Numbered from the stretch's first letter, positions 24,601 through 31,753 are shown. The stretch is DNA of 35,601 bases from Burkholderiales bacterium (GCA_018969975.1 JAGWXI010000021.1:1-35601), one strand, 5' to 3'. Notes: a model not told the origin generated them from the sequence alone. Numbers and translations: made by a program.

Positions 24601-25905
24601 CACACTGGGCAATGTTCCAGAGCCACTGATTGGCATATTGGTGACGTTGGTACCTGTGGATGCGCTTGTAAAGGTGACAGTACTGGTAGAGACCGCGCCT
24701 GAGGAGAATCCTGAGAGTGTTCCACTGTAAGTACCAGTAGTAATAAGAGCCTTTGTTGTTGCACCGTTAGAGAGGGACGCAAATGCCGCCGCCACCTCGG
24801 CAGCGGTGTTAGCGGCCGTAGCTGTATAGGTCAGGCCCCCCAAAGTAATCGATTGACCGGCTGTCATCGCATTGAAAGTTACGGCAGACGTTTCAGTCAC
24901 TGCGCTGTTGTTCAAGATACCTTGCATCGGGATGGTCTCGCCCGTTGAAGTCTTGAATGAGGCAGTCACCACCCCAGCCGTATCGGCGCTCATGGTCAAT
25001 GCGCCGCTGTTTAAAAATGCACCGTTGGCCTTAAAGCTCTCAGCGCCTTGGGTAATTGCCTCTCGTGTAGTGCTGACGGTGGAGGTGATAAGCGTTGCCG
25101 CTCTCGGGTCAAAACTCGTATTGCTTACATTGCCATCGCTGGCCGCGTAGGTGAAGGTCAAGGTCGCACCCGAGACCGTGACAGTGCGCCCAGAGCTTGC
25201 GTTAAAGGCGGCGTTGTTACTGAGGGTTTGCTGAATTTGCGTTGCCACCGTTGAAGCAGTTGCAGATGTTGCTGCATCGAGCACCACATCTACACCAGCC
25301 ACGCTGATCGTCAACGTTTGTGAACCAGTCAGGGTTGGCATGGTGCCCGCTATGAGCATGGTTTGCTTCTCACCCGAATCCGTTCCAGCGACTGTGCGCG
25401 AAGTGGTGGGGTTGATAAATACCGAGCCGAATTGGTTCTCGGACGTTACTTTAAATACTGGCATCTCGCCCACGCGCTCGCCTGCGGTGCCGTTTAATAC
25501 GGGGAATCCATTCCACTCGGTGTTGTTGGAGATTTGCACAATTTGCTGCTTGAGTTGTTGGAACTCAAGGTCTAGGTAGCTGCGCTGCGCGTTGTCGTTG
25601 GTGTCGTTGACTGCTTGGACGGCCAATTCACGCATGCGTTGCATCATGTCGGTGATTTCGTTGGTCGCGCCTTCTGCGGTTTGGATCAGGTTGATGGCAT
25701 CGCCCGCATTACGCACAGCTTGGTTTAAGCCGCGAATTTGCTGCGTCATTCTGGTGGCAATGGCCATACCGGCAGCGTCATCTCTTGCTGAGTTGATGCG
25801 CTTGCCTGTTGACAATTGCTGCATAGCTAAGCTTTGCGCCCTACCAGAATTGGTCAGTGCGTTCTGCGAGAACAATGCTTTGACGTTGGTGTTGATTACT
25901 GCCAT
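21610..25905 (-). CDS. fliC: Giant flagellin
   Basis: Flagellin forms the filament outside the cell through the flagellar export pathway. The 1431-aa protein is about three times the usual size. Residues 1-145 are the standard D0/D1 N-terminus (MAVINTN, LSTGKRINSARDDAAGMAIA). Residues 1335-1431 are the D1/D0 C-terminus (SRSGIEDADYA, LAQANTSQQTVLKLL). The roughly 1190-residue centre is Thr/Ser/Ala-rich beta-type sequence with repeated flagellin-IN-like modules. Module pairs I can align by eye: 193-270 with 549-630, 498-540 with 927-970, and 677-760 with 1003-1078. I see no cysteine, as usual for flagellins. The ATG follows AGGAGA. A sigma54 promoter lies at 25952-25967. No second flagellin, fliS or fliD is present here. 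Confidence 0.96.
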   Translation of the reverse strand: MAVINTNVKALFSQNALTNSGRAQSLAMQQLSTGKRINSARDDAAGMAIATRMTQQIRGLNQAVRNAGDAINLIQTAEGATNEITDMMQRMRELAVQAVNDTNDNAQRSYLDLEFQQLKQQIVQISNNTEWNGFPVLNGTAGERVGEMPVFKVTSENQFGSVFINPTTSRTVAGTDSGEKQTMLIAGTMPTLTGSQTLTISVAGVDVVLDAATSATASTVATQIQQTLSNNAAFNASSGRTVTVSGATLTFTYAASDGNVSNTSFDPRAATLITSTVSTTREAITQGAESFKANGAFLNSGALTMSADTAGVVTASFKTSTGETIPMQGILNNSAVTETSAVTFNAMTAGQSITLGGLTYTATAANTAAEVAAAFASLSNGATTKALITTGTYSGTLSGFSSGAVSTSTVTFTSASTGTNVTNMPISGSGTLPSVVVTQGAPAGSITFIKDSGSNAKVISDDLVYAFKKSDATAATLTSRAFSYSVSVEGSIPALRAGDLKINSIDIGASYATDDKVSPVGNAAGSAIAKAAAINRMAVATGVTQGETQMLTLSGTPAPGVMTVAGVSVTLTALDTTTAAAATKIAAALQASSLFAPSTGRTVTYIPGNSNLTIKYAPTEGNMPETVIQTGATGLTAIVDTTAEHFISSAGTGVFAKVNENLMTGRAMSGTSVVKGTVFINGYASADITTVLNNSRETRANVVRAINLISDKTGVKAIDTGVDAKGITLTAADGRNIEVSFETNANADDFGARIGLRTGVQSSTISLESKIPAPVVLSSDSTGDIKRAGLITGNFSKNEAVANTAPRAIVAPNVAQVESVTYTGTVPVAGDTFSLTLNGTTFTYTANTTDGLTTQAVRNGLVALVNANTTLPVTATAGRNKGEILLTADTAGTSFTLTNSKSNATTTVTATTVKANAKADFKPLGLDDLVINGVKIPASSSAGDIDSSTIATSSDPASSAIAIAAAINSQTPLTGVLAKANGAEIKGTQTVTSLPVLSVPTFHSLFINGTEVKVQFVQNESSTDRLTKVAEAINQRTGAHGVTAVNNGNGISLKSDGRNLAVWFDSNVKDLSAANFGLDQGGAVAQSVQISSSGTYATTDTASVTINGVQVTSAAAGTATATALATALETAINAAITSGALKNISVSRATDILTITSTVAGSPFEINGANMGGTSVASAISINEVTPNSYGNNQITGIRDATATSSTARTVYGTVRMIAQPPNLPGLPKPIGAPPSELDKLLLANAKPFIVSSGADGFSTNSNFSALGFNEGSYGGRSSSDMDPPKVGRLAFQVGSSANQTVTIDLADFGQEGPITGEITGDVDKNVEQRTVRINTREGASDVLTKLDSAMDKINATRATMGAVMNRLDHVINNLTNVSMNLSTSRSGIEDADYASSSTELAKTQIMQQAATAVLAQANTSQQTVLKLLGG

Positions 25906-25951
25906 CTTTTTCTCCTGACCTTCTTAGGCCGAATTGACTTGCCACTGGTTA

Positions 25952-25967
25952 AGCACATCTTGTGCCA
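25952..25967 (-). promoter_or_regulatory. Sigma54 promoter of fliC
   Basis: On the minus strand the sequence reads TGGCACAAGATGTGCT: GG and GC are 10 bp apart, TGGCAC is perfect, and GTGCT departs from TTGCT at one base. Transcription would start near 25941, giving a 5' leader of about 36 nt that holds the AGGAGA ribosome binding site (25911-25916). I found no sigma28 (FliA) promoter instead. Confidence 0.75.
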
Positions 25968-26063
25968 ACTAACTTTTGCTTTTCTGAAGTAGGTTAAATA
26001 CCAGTTTCAGACATTTTTTTGAGATTTTTTTTCGTAAAAAAGTATTCAGTGGCAAGCATTTGT

Positions 26064-26106
26064 CGGTAATACGGCAATCAGTTGCCGATTGCCGCCGTGT
26101 TTGCCG
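26064..26106. promoter_or_regulatory. Half-site cluster, possible enhancer for the fliC promoter
   Basis: Five copies of a hexamer cluster lie within 43 bp: CGGTAA (26064), CGGCAA (26072), TTGCCG (26082), TTGCCG (26089) and TTGCCG (26101). The second and third form a perfect inverted repeat with a 4-nt spacer. The cluster is about 100-140 bp upstream of the fliC -24 box, where enhancers of sigma54 activators usually lie. It is also just after the stop of the TPR gene, so the hairpin could act in transcript ending, though no U run follows it. Confidence 0.5.
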
Positions 26107-26107
26107 T

Positions 26108-26581
26108 TTAGTGTTTTTGACCAGCCGAAGCCATGGGCATCATGGACTCACTAAAGTCATCCAAGGCCAGTTTTTCAGCCATCAGTTCGAGTTGTGCGGG
26201 GTAGAGAGCGAGCCCTCTACGAACCACTTCTAAAGCGCGTGCTGGCTCAAGGTTGCAGCGAAGCGCACGCACCATCATCACAAATGTGAAGGGGGGGGTA
26301 GTGTCCTTTTGCAACTCCATCAATTCATCCATCAGCTCAACAGCCTCTTGCCAACTTTGGTTGACCATGGCGAGCAAGCTATTGATTGCCAACATGTCTT
26401 CACTGTGGGGGTAGATACTCATTCCAGCATCGCCCAAAGCGCTTGCTAAGTCGATTTGCTCTGTTGCCACCAGGGATTGGATGGTTTCACGTATCTCCGC
26501 AGGGCTGAAGCGCTTGATGGTTTGGGTATTCAATAATCCACCAACTGCGGCCTGGTTCATCAATTCTTGTATGAGTGTCAT
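26108..26581 (-). CDS. TPR-like small protein, flagellar regulon
   Basis: This 157-aa soluble helical protein upstream of fliC contains repeated helix pairs with TPR-like spacing, for example WQEAVELMDELMEL and RALEVVRRGLALYP. Those segments recall the TPR chaperones of type III secretion. I place the start at ATG 26581 because AGGAG lies 7 nt upstream and the sigma54 promoter at 26655-26670 lies inside any longer version. With its own flagellar-type promoter next to the giant flagellin, it could be a flagellin or export chaperone. No fliS is present here, so it might replace it, which is speculative. Confidence 0.75.
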   Translation of the reverse strand: MTLIQELMNQAAVGGLLNTQTIKRFSPAEIRETIQSLVATEQIDLASALGDAGMSIYPHSEDMLAINSLLAMVNQSWQEAVELMDELMELQKDTTPPFTFVMMVRALRCNLEPARALEVVRRGLALYPAQLELMAEKLALDDFSESMMPMASAGQKH

Positions 26582-26654
26582 TGCAAAGCTCCTGCTTAAA
26601 GTGTCAGAAAGTTCCCGCCCATGAAGGATTTCATCGGTGGCTTGCGAAGGGTTA

Positions 26655-26670
26655 AGCAAGAAAAGCGCCA
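26655..26670 (-). promoter_or_regulatory. Sigma54 promoter of the TPR-like gene
   Basis: On the minus strand the sequence is TGGCGCTTTTCTTGCT, with GG and GC 10 bp apart. TGGCGC differs from the consensus TGGCAC at one base and TTGCT is a good -12 element. Transcription would start near 26644, leaving a leader of about 63 nt before ATG 26581. Confidence 0.7.
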
Positions 26671-26789
26671 GGTTTTGTCTAGTTTTTTGTCGAAAACCTT
26701 GCACATCGATGATTCAAAAGTCGAGGTGTACGAGAAGTACATTTGCAACTGACTTTATTGATAATTCCAGCTTTCAAAAACTACTTACC

Positions 26790-28478
26790 ATGCAACTAGC
26801 CGAACTCTTCACCACCTGCGAACAGCTACAACAAGCGGGCAAGGTGGATGAGGCACTCCAGACCTATAAAACTTGGTTAGAGACATCCAGCGACCCCAAC
26901 CGTTTTATGGCTTGGTTCAATTACGGATCTCTATTGCAGTCCACTGGCGATACGCTGGCAGCTGAAGGCGCCTATCGGCAATGCTTGACGGTTCAACCGC
27001 GGTTTCCGCAAGCGTTGATCAATCTTGGGCTCACCCTTGAAAAACTTGGTAAGCGGGATGAGGCCCTGCAGCAATGGGCTTCATTGGTAAGCCAGCGCTA
27101 CCTTCAAGATGCGCCACCCACAGACATGATCACCATGGCGTTCAACCATATTGGCCGGGTGCAAGAAGAACTCAAACAATACGATTTGGCCGAACAAGCC
27201 TTAGAGCAAAGCCTGGCGATAGACCCGAAACAAACCCCTGCCCTGCAACATTGGATCCATATTCGCCAAAAGTCATGCGCTTGGCCTGTTTACAAACCGC
27301 TACCCAACATCACGCAAAACGCCATGCTGATGGCGACTTCGCCATTGGCCATGTTGGCTTTAACGGATGACCCGGTGCAACAGTTGTTAACCGCTTTTGC
27401 TTTTGTGGAGCGCACCTACAGCTTTCAACAAGAGTTTCTGTGCCAGGGTCGGCAATACAACCATGCCAGAAAGCGCATTGGTTTTGTGTCTGGCGACTTA
27501 TGTGTGCATGCAGTGGGTTTGCTTTTGGCGGAACTTATAGAAGGCATAGACCGAACCAAGAATGAGGTCGTGGCATATGACTTCAGCCCTGAAGACAGCA
27601 CTGCGCATAGAGCGCGGCTAAAAAGCGCGTTTGACCATGTGCGTTCTATTCATACGCTGACTGATAGACAAGTGGCTGAACAGATTTTGGAAGATGAAAT
27701 TGATGTTTTGATAGATCTTCATGGTTTGAGCTCAGGCGCACGGCCCGGCATATTTGCTTTGCACCCGGCGCCTAAGCAAGGGACTTACCTTGGGTTTATT
27801 GGCACGACTGGGATGCCTTGGTTTGATTTTGTGATTGCTGATAAATATGCTTTGCCAGAGGAGCTTACCCAATACTTCACTGAAAAACCGCTGTATGTAG
27901 ACGGCAGCTTTATTCCACTCACCCGTGATGAAACGCCTGTTCGCGAGGCATCACGAAGCGAATTCGGTTTAAGCGATGAAGCGTTTGTGATGGCCGCATT
28001 TGGTAATGTTTACAAAATTACACCTGAGATGTTTGCTACTTGGATGGCCTTGCTAGATGAAATACCTAGTGCGGTGCTTTGGATCATCGACGACAACCCC
28101 ACCACGACTGCCAACCTCAAAGCACATGCTGTTGCTGCTAATGCTGACTTGAATCGCATTCAATTTACTCCGCGTACTACGCATATCGAATACAAGGCCA
28201 AGTTGAAGTTGGCGGATGTCTTTCTAGACACGTTCCCCTACAACTGTGGGTCTACTACCAACGATGTGGTGCAGGCGGGAGTGCCGATTGTGACTATGAG
28301 TGGTAGGACTTTGGTGTCTAGGATGGGGGGGTCGATATTGCAAGCCACAGGTAAGTCTGCAGATCTGATTGCTCATTCATATGGTGATTACAAGGCCAAG
28401 ATTACAGCTTTGTCCGAACTTGCCAAATTTTCTGATTACTACCCCACCAAAACCAATGCTTGGAAGTTTCCTTTTTAA
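26790..28478 (+). CDS. TPR-GT41 (SPINDLY/OGT-like) glycosyltransferase
   Basis: This 562-aa protein is a likely O-linked protein glycosyltransferase. Residues 1-160 are three or four TPR repeats (AWFNYGSLLQSTGDTLAAE, ALINLGLTLEKLGKRDEAL). Residues about 225-560 are the GT41 catalytic region: KRIGFVSGDLCVHAVG with the family His, DVLIDLHGLSSGARPG, GTTGMPWFDFVIAD, LDTFPYNCGSTTNDVVQAG and the SRMGGSIL sugar-nucleotide loop. I place the start at ATG 26790, the first Met of the TPR region. The 51 residues in front look unlike protein and overlap the promoter of the divergent gene. Its position suggests Ser/Thr glycosylation of the large Ser/Thr-rich flagellin. Confidence 0.88.
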   Translation: MQLAELFTTCEQLQQAGKVDEALQTYKTWLETSSDPNRFMAWFNYGSLLQSTGDTLAAEGAYRQCLTVQPRFPQALINLGLTLEKLGKRDEALQQWASLVSQRYLQDAPPTDMITMAFNHIGRVQEELKQYDLAEQALEQSLAIDPKQTPALQHWIHIRQKSCAWPVYKPLPNITQNAMLMATSPLAMLALTDDPVQQLLTAFAFVERTYSFQQEFLCQGRQYNHARKRIGFVSGDLCVHAVGLLLAELIEGIDRTKNEVVAYDFSPEDSTAHRARLKSAFDHVRSIHTLTDRQVAEQILEDEIDVLIDLHGLSSGARPGIFALHPAPKQGTYLGFIGTTGMPWFDFVIADKYALPEELTQYFTEKPLYVDGSFIPLTRDETPVREASRSEFGLSDEAFVMAAFGNVYKITPEMFATWMALLDEIPSAVLWIIDDNPTTTANLKAHAVAANADLNRIQFTPRTTHIEYKAKLKLADVFLDTFPYNCGSTTNDVVQAGVPIVTMSGRTLVSRMGGSILQATGKSADLIAHSYGDYKAKITALSELAKFSDYYPTKTNAWKFPF

Positions 28479-28536
28479 GCATTTACATTTTTTTATTTTT
28501 AAAGGATAATTATTGATATTTAATAAAGGAGTCTAA

Positions 28537-29691
28537 ATGTCCTCTGTCGATGACGTTTTCCACCGTCCTGATTACGCCAAGGACATGGCCAAGCAACTTC
28601 TACGGCCCACGGCTTTTCAAACAAATATCCGATCTGGGGTATTTCTTTCTGGGATTCGGCGAATTGGTAAGACTACTTTTTTGAAGCAAGATTTGATACC
28701 GGCACTTGAAGCAGAGGGTGCACTAGTACTTTATATTGATCTTTGGTCTGATCGGTCGCTCACACCCTCTGCATTGGTACACAAAGCAGTTCAACAAGCA
28801 CTTGAAAAATTCAACACCCCCAGTTCTAGCTTGCTCGAGCGATTCAAAGGTTTAAATATGGGTGCTGCTGGTATTTCATTTGGATTTCAAATTGACAGTG
28901 TTGGATCGCGCGAGGGCACATCCCTTGCCCAAGCAATTTCAGAGTTGATTGACAAAACGGGCATCAATGTCGTGTTGATCGTTGATGAGATCCAACAGGC
29001 TTTGGTGACAGATGATGGAAACAACTTGTTGCATGCATTAAAAGCCGCGCGAGACGCAGTCAATGCAAAGCCTGGTGATCATGGCTATTTTTTGTTTTTA
29101 GGTACGGGCTCGCACAAGTCGCTGGTTACCGATATGGCAACGCGGCGCTCGCAACCCTTTATGGGAGCGATGACAACCACCTACAACCCCCTCTCGGAAG
29201 ACTTTGTTGCGTGGAAGATAGCCCAACTTCAAGCCTCTCCCGATGTCATTTTGCCCAGTCTAGAAGTTGCATTTTCTGGTTTTCAAACTATGGGTAACCG
29301 CCCAGAAGAACTTTTAAAGGCTCTTGTTCAATTGCAATCTACGACTATCAGTGCCGATCAAGCTTTTCCTATTATTTGCGCTACTTTAGCGTCAGCTGCT
29401 GCCGATTCCGAATTACACGCCTTAGATCAATTTGGACAACTGGGAGAGGCGCTATTTACGCGAATTGCTTCTGGCCCCGCAGAAGGGGTTTCACGTTTAT
29501 ACGGCGCAGAGTCGCTTGAATTTTTTAGCAAGCGTGTAAATGCAAATGTTGAAGCGCCCCAAGTACAAAACTTAGTCGAGAAAATGATTGCAGCGAACCT
29601 AATCACTAGGAGTGGTCATGGGCTGTATGTTGTCGCGGACCCATTTGTTCGCGAAGTATGGCTTGGTAAACAAGTTTTACTCGCTATCTAG
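28537..29691 (+). CDS. P-loop ATPase (AAA, archaeal-ATPase-like)
   Basis: This 384-aa protein has Walker A GIRRIGKTT at residues 39-47 and Walker B VVLIVDEIQQ ending at D150-E151. The region near 185-215 (FLGTGSHKSL) has a sensor-like segment. The C-terminal part is helical and may include a winged-helix domain. ATG 28537 has a strong AAAGGAG 5 nt upstream, in a short AT-rich gap. Such stand-alone ATPases are common in variable islands and have no settled function. It marks the boundary between the flagellar block and the accessory arm. Confidence 0.82.
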   Translation: MSSVDDVFHRPDYAKDMAKQLLRPTAFQTNIRSGVFLSGIRRIGKTTFLKQDLIPALEAEGALVLYIDLWSDRSLTPSALVHKAVQQALEKFNTPSSSLLERFKGLNMGAAGISFGFQIDSVGSREGTSLAQAISELIDKTGINVVLIVDEIQQALVTDDGNNLLHALKAARDAVNAKPGDHGYFLFLGTGSHKSLVTDMATRRSQPFMGAMTTTYNPLSEDFVAWKIAQLQASPDVILPSLEVAFSGFQTMGNRPEELLKALVQLQSTTISADQAFPIICATLASAAADSELHALDQFGQLGEALFTRIASGPAEGVSRLYGAESLEFFSKRVNANVEAPQVQNLVEKMIAANLITRSGHGLYVVADPFVREVWLGKQVLLAI

Positions 29692-29761
29692 CGACTAGGA
29701 GCCATTACATCAACATCATCTCAACTTTGGATACTATGTGTATATTTTGAGAAATAATGTA

Positions 29762-29767
29762 TATAAT
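29762..29767 (+). promoter_or_regulatory. -10 box of the XRE regulator gene
   Basis: A perfect TATAAT lies 10 nt before ATG 29778. No good -35 is visible upstream, so an XRE-regulated or extended promoter is possible. If this is the true -10, the mRNA begins about 4 nt before, or at, the start codon, so it would be nearly leaderless. Confidence 0.45.
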
Positions 29768-29777
29768 GAGCAACATT

Positions 29778-30263
29778 ATGCCCTCTAAACTTCCACATAC
29801 CAGTTCCGCAGTCGCAGAAAGAATCCAAATCCTTGGAGAAACAATTCGTGCACAACGGAAAAGTTTGCATATAAGTGCGCAATCAACTGCAGATTGCGCG
29901 CATATTTCGCGTGTCACTTTGCACCGCATAGAAAAGGGCGAGCCATCTGTCACCATGGGTGCTTATTTCACAGTATTGGATGCTCTGGGCTTGCAAATTC
30001 AAACCAAGTCAAAAGCCGGTCTTGGTGAGGAATCGCAAGCAGGTCCTAATACCTCAGTCATACCCTCTGAAATCAAACTCACTGAATATCCACAGTTAAA
30101 ACAACTGGCTTGGCATATCCATGGCCTAGACACGCTCACACCTATTGAAGCTTTCGGTATTTACGATCGTAATTGGCGTCACTTGGATGAAACCAACTTG
30201 ACAACCCGTGAAAAGTCTTTGATTGAAGCCTTAAAACGGGCTGATGCCGCTGGAGAACTATAG
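29778..30263 (+). CDS. XRE-family regulator, antitoxin of a broken AbiEii-type module
   Basis: This soluble DNA-binding protein has an XRE helix-turn-helix at about residues 15-75 (RAQRKSLHISAQSTADCA, then RVTLHRIEKGEPSVTMG). A C-terminal part of unknown fold begins around 90. The start is uncertain: ATG 29778 gives 161 aa and ATG 29757 gives 168 aa. The first is preferred because TATAAT lies over the longer start. It ends one base before the AbiEii-type gene, a tandem seen for XRE antitoxin plus nucleotidyltransferase toxin. Because the partner gene is broken, this antitoxin is probably an orphan. Confidence 0.8.
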   Translation: MPSKLPHTSSAVAERIQILGETIRAQRKSLHISAQSTADCAHISRVTLHRIEKGEPSVTMGAYFTVLDALGLQIQTKSKAGLGEESQAGPNTSVIPSEIKLTEYPQLKQLAWHIHGLDTLTPIEAFGIYDRNWRHLDETNLTTREKSLIEALKRADAAGEL

Positions 30264-30720
30264 ATGTTTAAAAGACCGCACCATCAGCGTATAGCCACTG
30301 TCTTGCAGTCATTGAACAGCCAGCTTCTATTAGAAAACCATTGCTACTTTGGTGGCGGTACGGCTATAACGCTTTGCTATGGAGAGTTCAGGGAATCTGT
30401 TGATATGGATTTCTTGGTATCTGATCTAGGTTGCTATAGAAACCTAAGGCAACTTTTTACAGGACCAGAAGGACGCATCGGTTTTTAGCCGAGATGTTAT
30501 TGATTTAGCCATGATGTCGCCTTCTTCAGAGCTATTGAACGCCGCCATTTCTAAGGCGCAAATCGCTTATGGCAATGCAATCGTTCGCGATTTAGACAAG
30601 GCCATTGAAAAGCTCACCACGCACAATGATTGGCTTGATAGATGTATTTTGGCTATGGATATAGAGACGCCGAAAGCGTTGATCTGGAAAAATTTGCAGC
30701 GCTTACAGCAGCGTATTTAA
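30264..30720 (+). pseudogene. Decayed AbiEii/AbiGii-type nucleotidyltransferase toxin
   Basis: Residues 1-70 from 30264 match the start of AbiEii-family nucleotidyltransferases: HCYFGGGTAI and ESVDMDFLVSD, the Gly-Gly and Asp-x-Asp region. The frame then hits a TAG at 30486-30488. In another frame the natural C-terminus begins at about 30479 (VFSRDVIDLAMMSP) and runs to 30720. By my recollection of the family, a middle portion of over 50 residues that normally lies between these parts is missing. This is the signature of an internal deletion with a frameshift. Each half alone should be inactive. It directly follows the XRE antitoxin gene. Confidence 0.8.
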
Positions 30721-30744
30721 ATCATTCCTCTTTCGCTTCCCACA

Positions 30745-30936
30745 TCACTTGAATCTGTACAAAATTCCAGACTGAGCCATTACACCGTTGGCCGTATGCC
30801 TTGAATAGCAGTTTGTCGACACTGTTACAGATCTTTTACCGTTTGACCATATTTGATGCGACGTGCTACCTTGGCGAATCAAAATGAAACCATTGCTACG
30901 CAACTGCGCAGCAACTAACTTGTAGTACCCCTTCAT
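30745..30936 (-). CDS. hicA: HicA-like toxin
   Basis: This 63-aa protein has the small double-stranded-RNA-binding-like fold of HicA mRNA-cleaving toxins: MKGYYKLVAAQLRSNGF, then LIRQGSTSHQIW with the catalytic His, and a final hydrophobic segment. I place the start at ATG 30936, which overlaps the stop of the upstream antitoxin gene as ATGA. The longer form starting at 30963 would run deep into that gene. The order is antitoxin first and toxin second. It is convergent with the AbiEii pseudogene. Confidence 0.75.
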   Translation of the reverse strand: MKGYYKLVAAQLRSNGFILIRQGSTSHQIWSNGKRSVTVSTNCYSRHTANGVMAQSGILYRFK

Positions 30937-31208
30937 GCACTGGCTTGTTGAACCGTGTGCCAAATAAAGTCTGTTTGTGTTTCTGGGGCTGATTTATTTA
31001 GTGCAATTTCAAGAAGAATTTTGGAGCAACTTAGGGCTTCGTTTTTTATCTCTTCCAGTGTTTGGCCTTCGAGAACCAATCCCTCAAGGTCAGGGCTTTG
31101 AGCAACATAAACATTTGACTCAAGGTCTTGCGCTATGTAAACGCGAAGACGAACAGGCACACCCAACTTAGCAGCTAATTTCCAACCCGGAAACCCAACC
31201 CTGTACAT
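30933..31208 (-). CDS. hicB: DUF1902/HicB-like antitoxin
   Basis: This 91-aa protein has the HicB/DUF1902 core: VRLRVYIAQDLESNVYVAQS, DLEGLVLEGQTLEE and SKILLEIAL. I place the start at ATG 31208, which has AGGA about 6 nt upstream. The longer reading from 31244 lacks a site. It likely binds the HicA-like toxin and its own promoter. No separate DNA-binding domain is obvious in the sequence. Two 13-bp direct repeats lie upstream. Confidence 0.75.
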   Translation of the reverse strand: MYRVGFPGWKLAAKLGVPVRLRVYIAQDLESNVYVAQSPDLEGLVLEGQTLEEIKNEALSCSKILLEIALNKSAPETQTDFIWHTVQQASA

Positions 31209-31235
31209 GAAGATCCTTTTTTTAAAGAGTGGTGA

Positions 31236-31279
31236 TTTTGACACTAAAGTTTACATAAATAGTTAGTTTTGACTCTAAA
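31236..31279. repeat. Direct repeats upstream of hicBA (operator candidate)
   Basis: TTTTGACACTAAA (31236-31248) and TTTTGACTCTAAA (31267-31279) are 13-bp direct repeats with one mismatch, 31 bp apart (about three helical turns). They lie 28-71 bp upstream of the hicB ATG on the minus strand. A perfect 8-bp inverted repeat AATTTCTT/AAGAAATT (31278-31296) abuts the second copy. They could be antitoxin binding sites. Confidence 0.5.
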
Positions 31280-31417
31280 TTTCTTTAGAAGAAATTAATT
31301 TAATTCCATCTGAGTTGTTACGATTTCATTATGGGTCAACCGGTTGTTTTCTTATAGGCCATGACCAGATTACATAAACAGTAATCTTTGATTTTCAGTA
31401 CTTTAATTATCCTATTA

Positions 31418-31447
31418 TCAACAATTATTTGTTTATTTGAATATAAT
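31418..31447 (+). promoter_or_regulatory. hipBA promoter with palindromic operator
   Basis: A -10 TATAAT lies at 31442-31447 and a weak -35 TCAACA at 31418-31423 (18-bp spacing). Between them is a perfect inverted repeat AACAA-TTAT-TTGTT (31420-31433). A start 7 nt after the -10 would fall on the ATG of hipB (31454), implying a leaderless message. The palindrome could be the HipB operator. Confidence 0.55.
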
Positions 31448-31453
31448 AGAAAA

Positions 31454-31753
31454 ATGCCAAAGAAACCACCCATTATCTTTCCCCAAGAGCAAAAACTGCT
31501 TTCCGAACTTGGAGAGCGGCTTAAGCTCGCCCGTTTACGCCGTAAATTAAGCAGTGTGGTTGTTGCTCAGCGCGCTGGCATTTCAAGATCATCCTTATAT
31601 AAAGTGGAAAAAGGCGACCCAGGGGCCACTTTGGGTAGTTATGTACGCGTTCTGGCTGTGCTTGGCTTGACAGCAGACATTTCCGCTCTCGCTGCTGACG
31701 ACAAAGTAGGCCGCAAATTACAAGACTTAGCCTTAGCGCACTCAAAAACATGA
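31454..31753 (+). CDS. hipB: HipB-like antitoxin (XRE regulator)
   Basis: This 99-aa helix-turn-helix protein (RLKLARLRRKLSSVVVAQRA, then SRSSLYKVEKGDPG) is the DNA-binding antitoxin of the hipBA module. It represses its operon and neutralises the HipA kinase. I place the start at ATG 31454, where TATAAT lies 7 nt upstream. The longer reading from 31388 would add a hydrophobic lead that spans the promoter. The last 4 nt overlap hipA (ATGA). Confidence 0.82.
   Translation: MPKKPPIIFPQEQKLLSELGERLKLARLRRKLSSVVVAQRAGISRSSLYKVEKGDPGATLGSYVRVLAVLGLTADISALAADDKVGRKLQDLALAHSKT

Noticed and set aside
26582-26704. N-terminal extension of the TPR-like gene to 26704
   Set aside because: The extension covers a sigma54 promoter, and the shorter ATG has AGGAG at the correct distance.
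26637-26789. N-terminal extension of the glycosyltransferase from 26637
   Set aside because: The 51 residues are Cys/Arg/Ser-rich without TPR character and overlap the divergent gene and its promoter.
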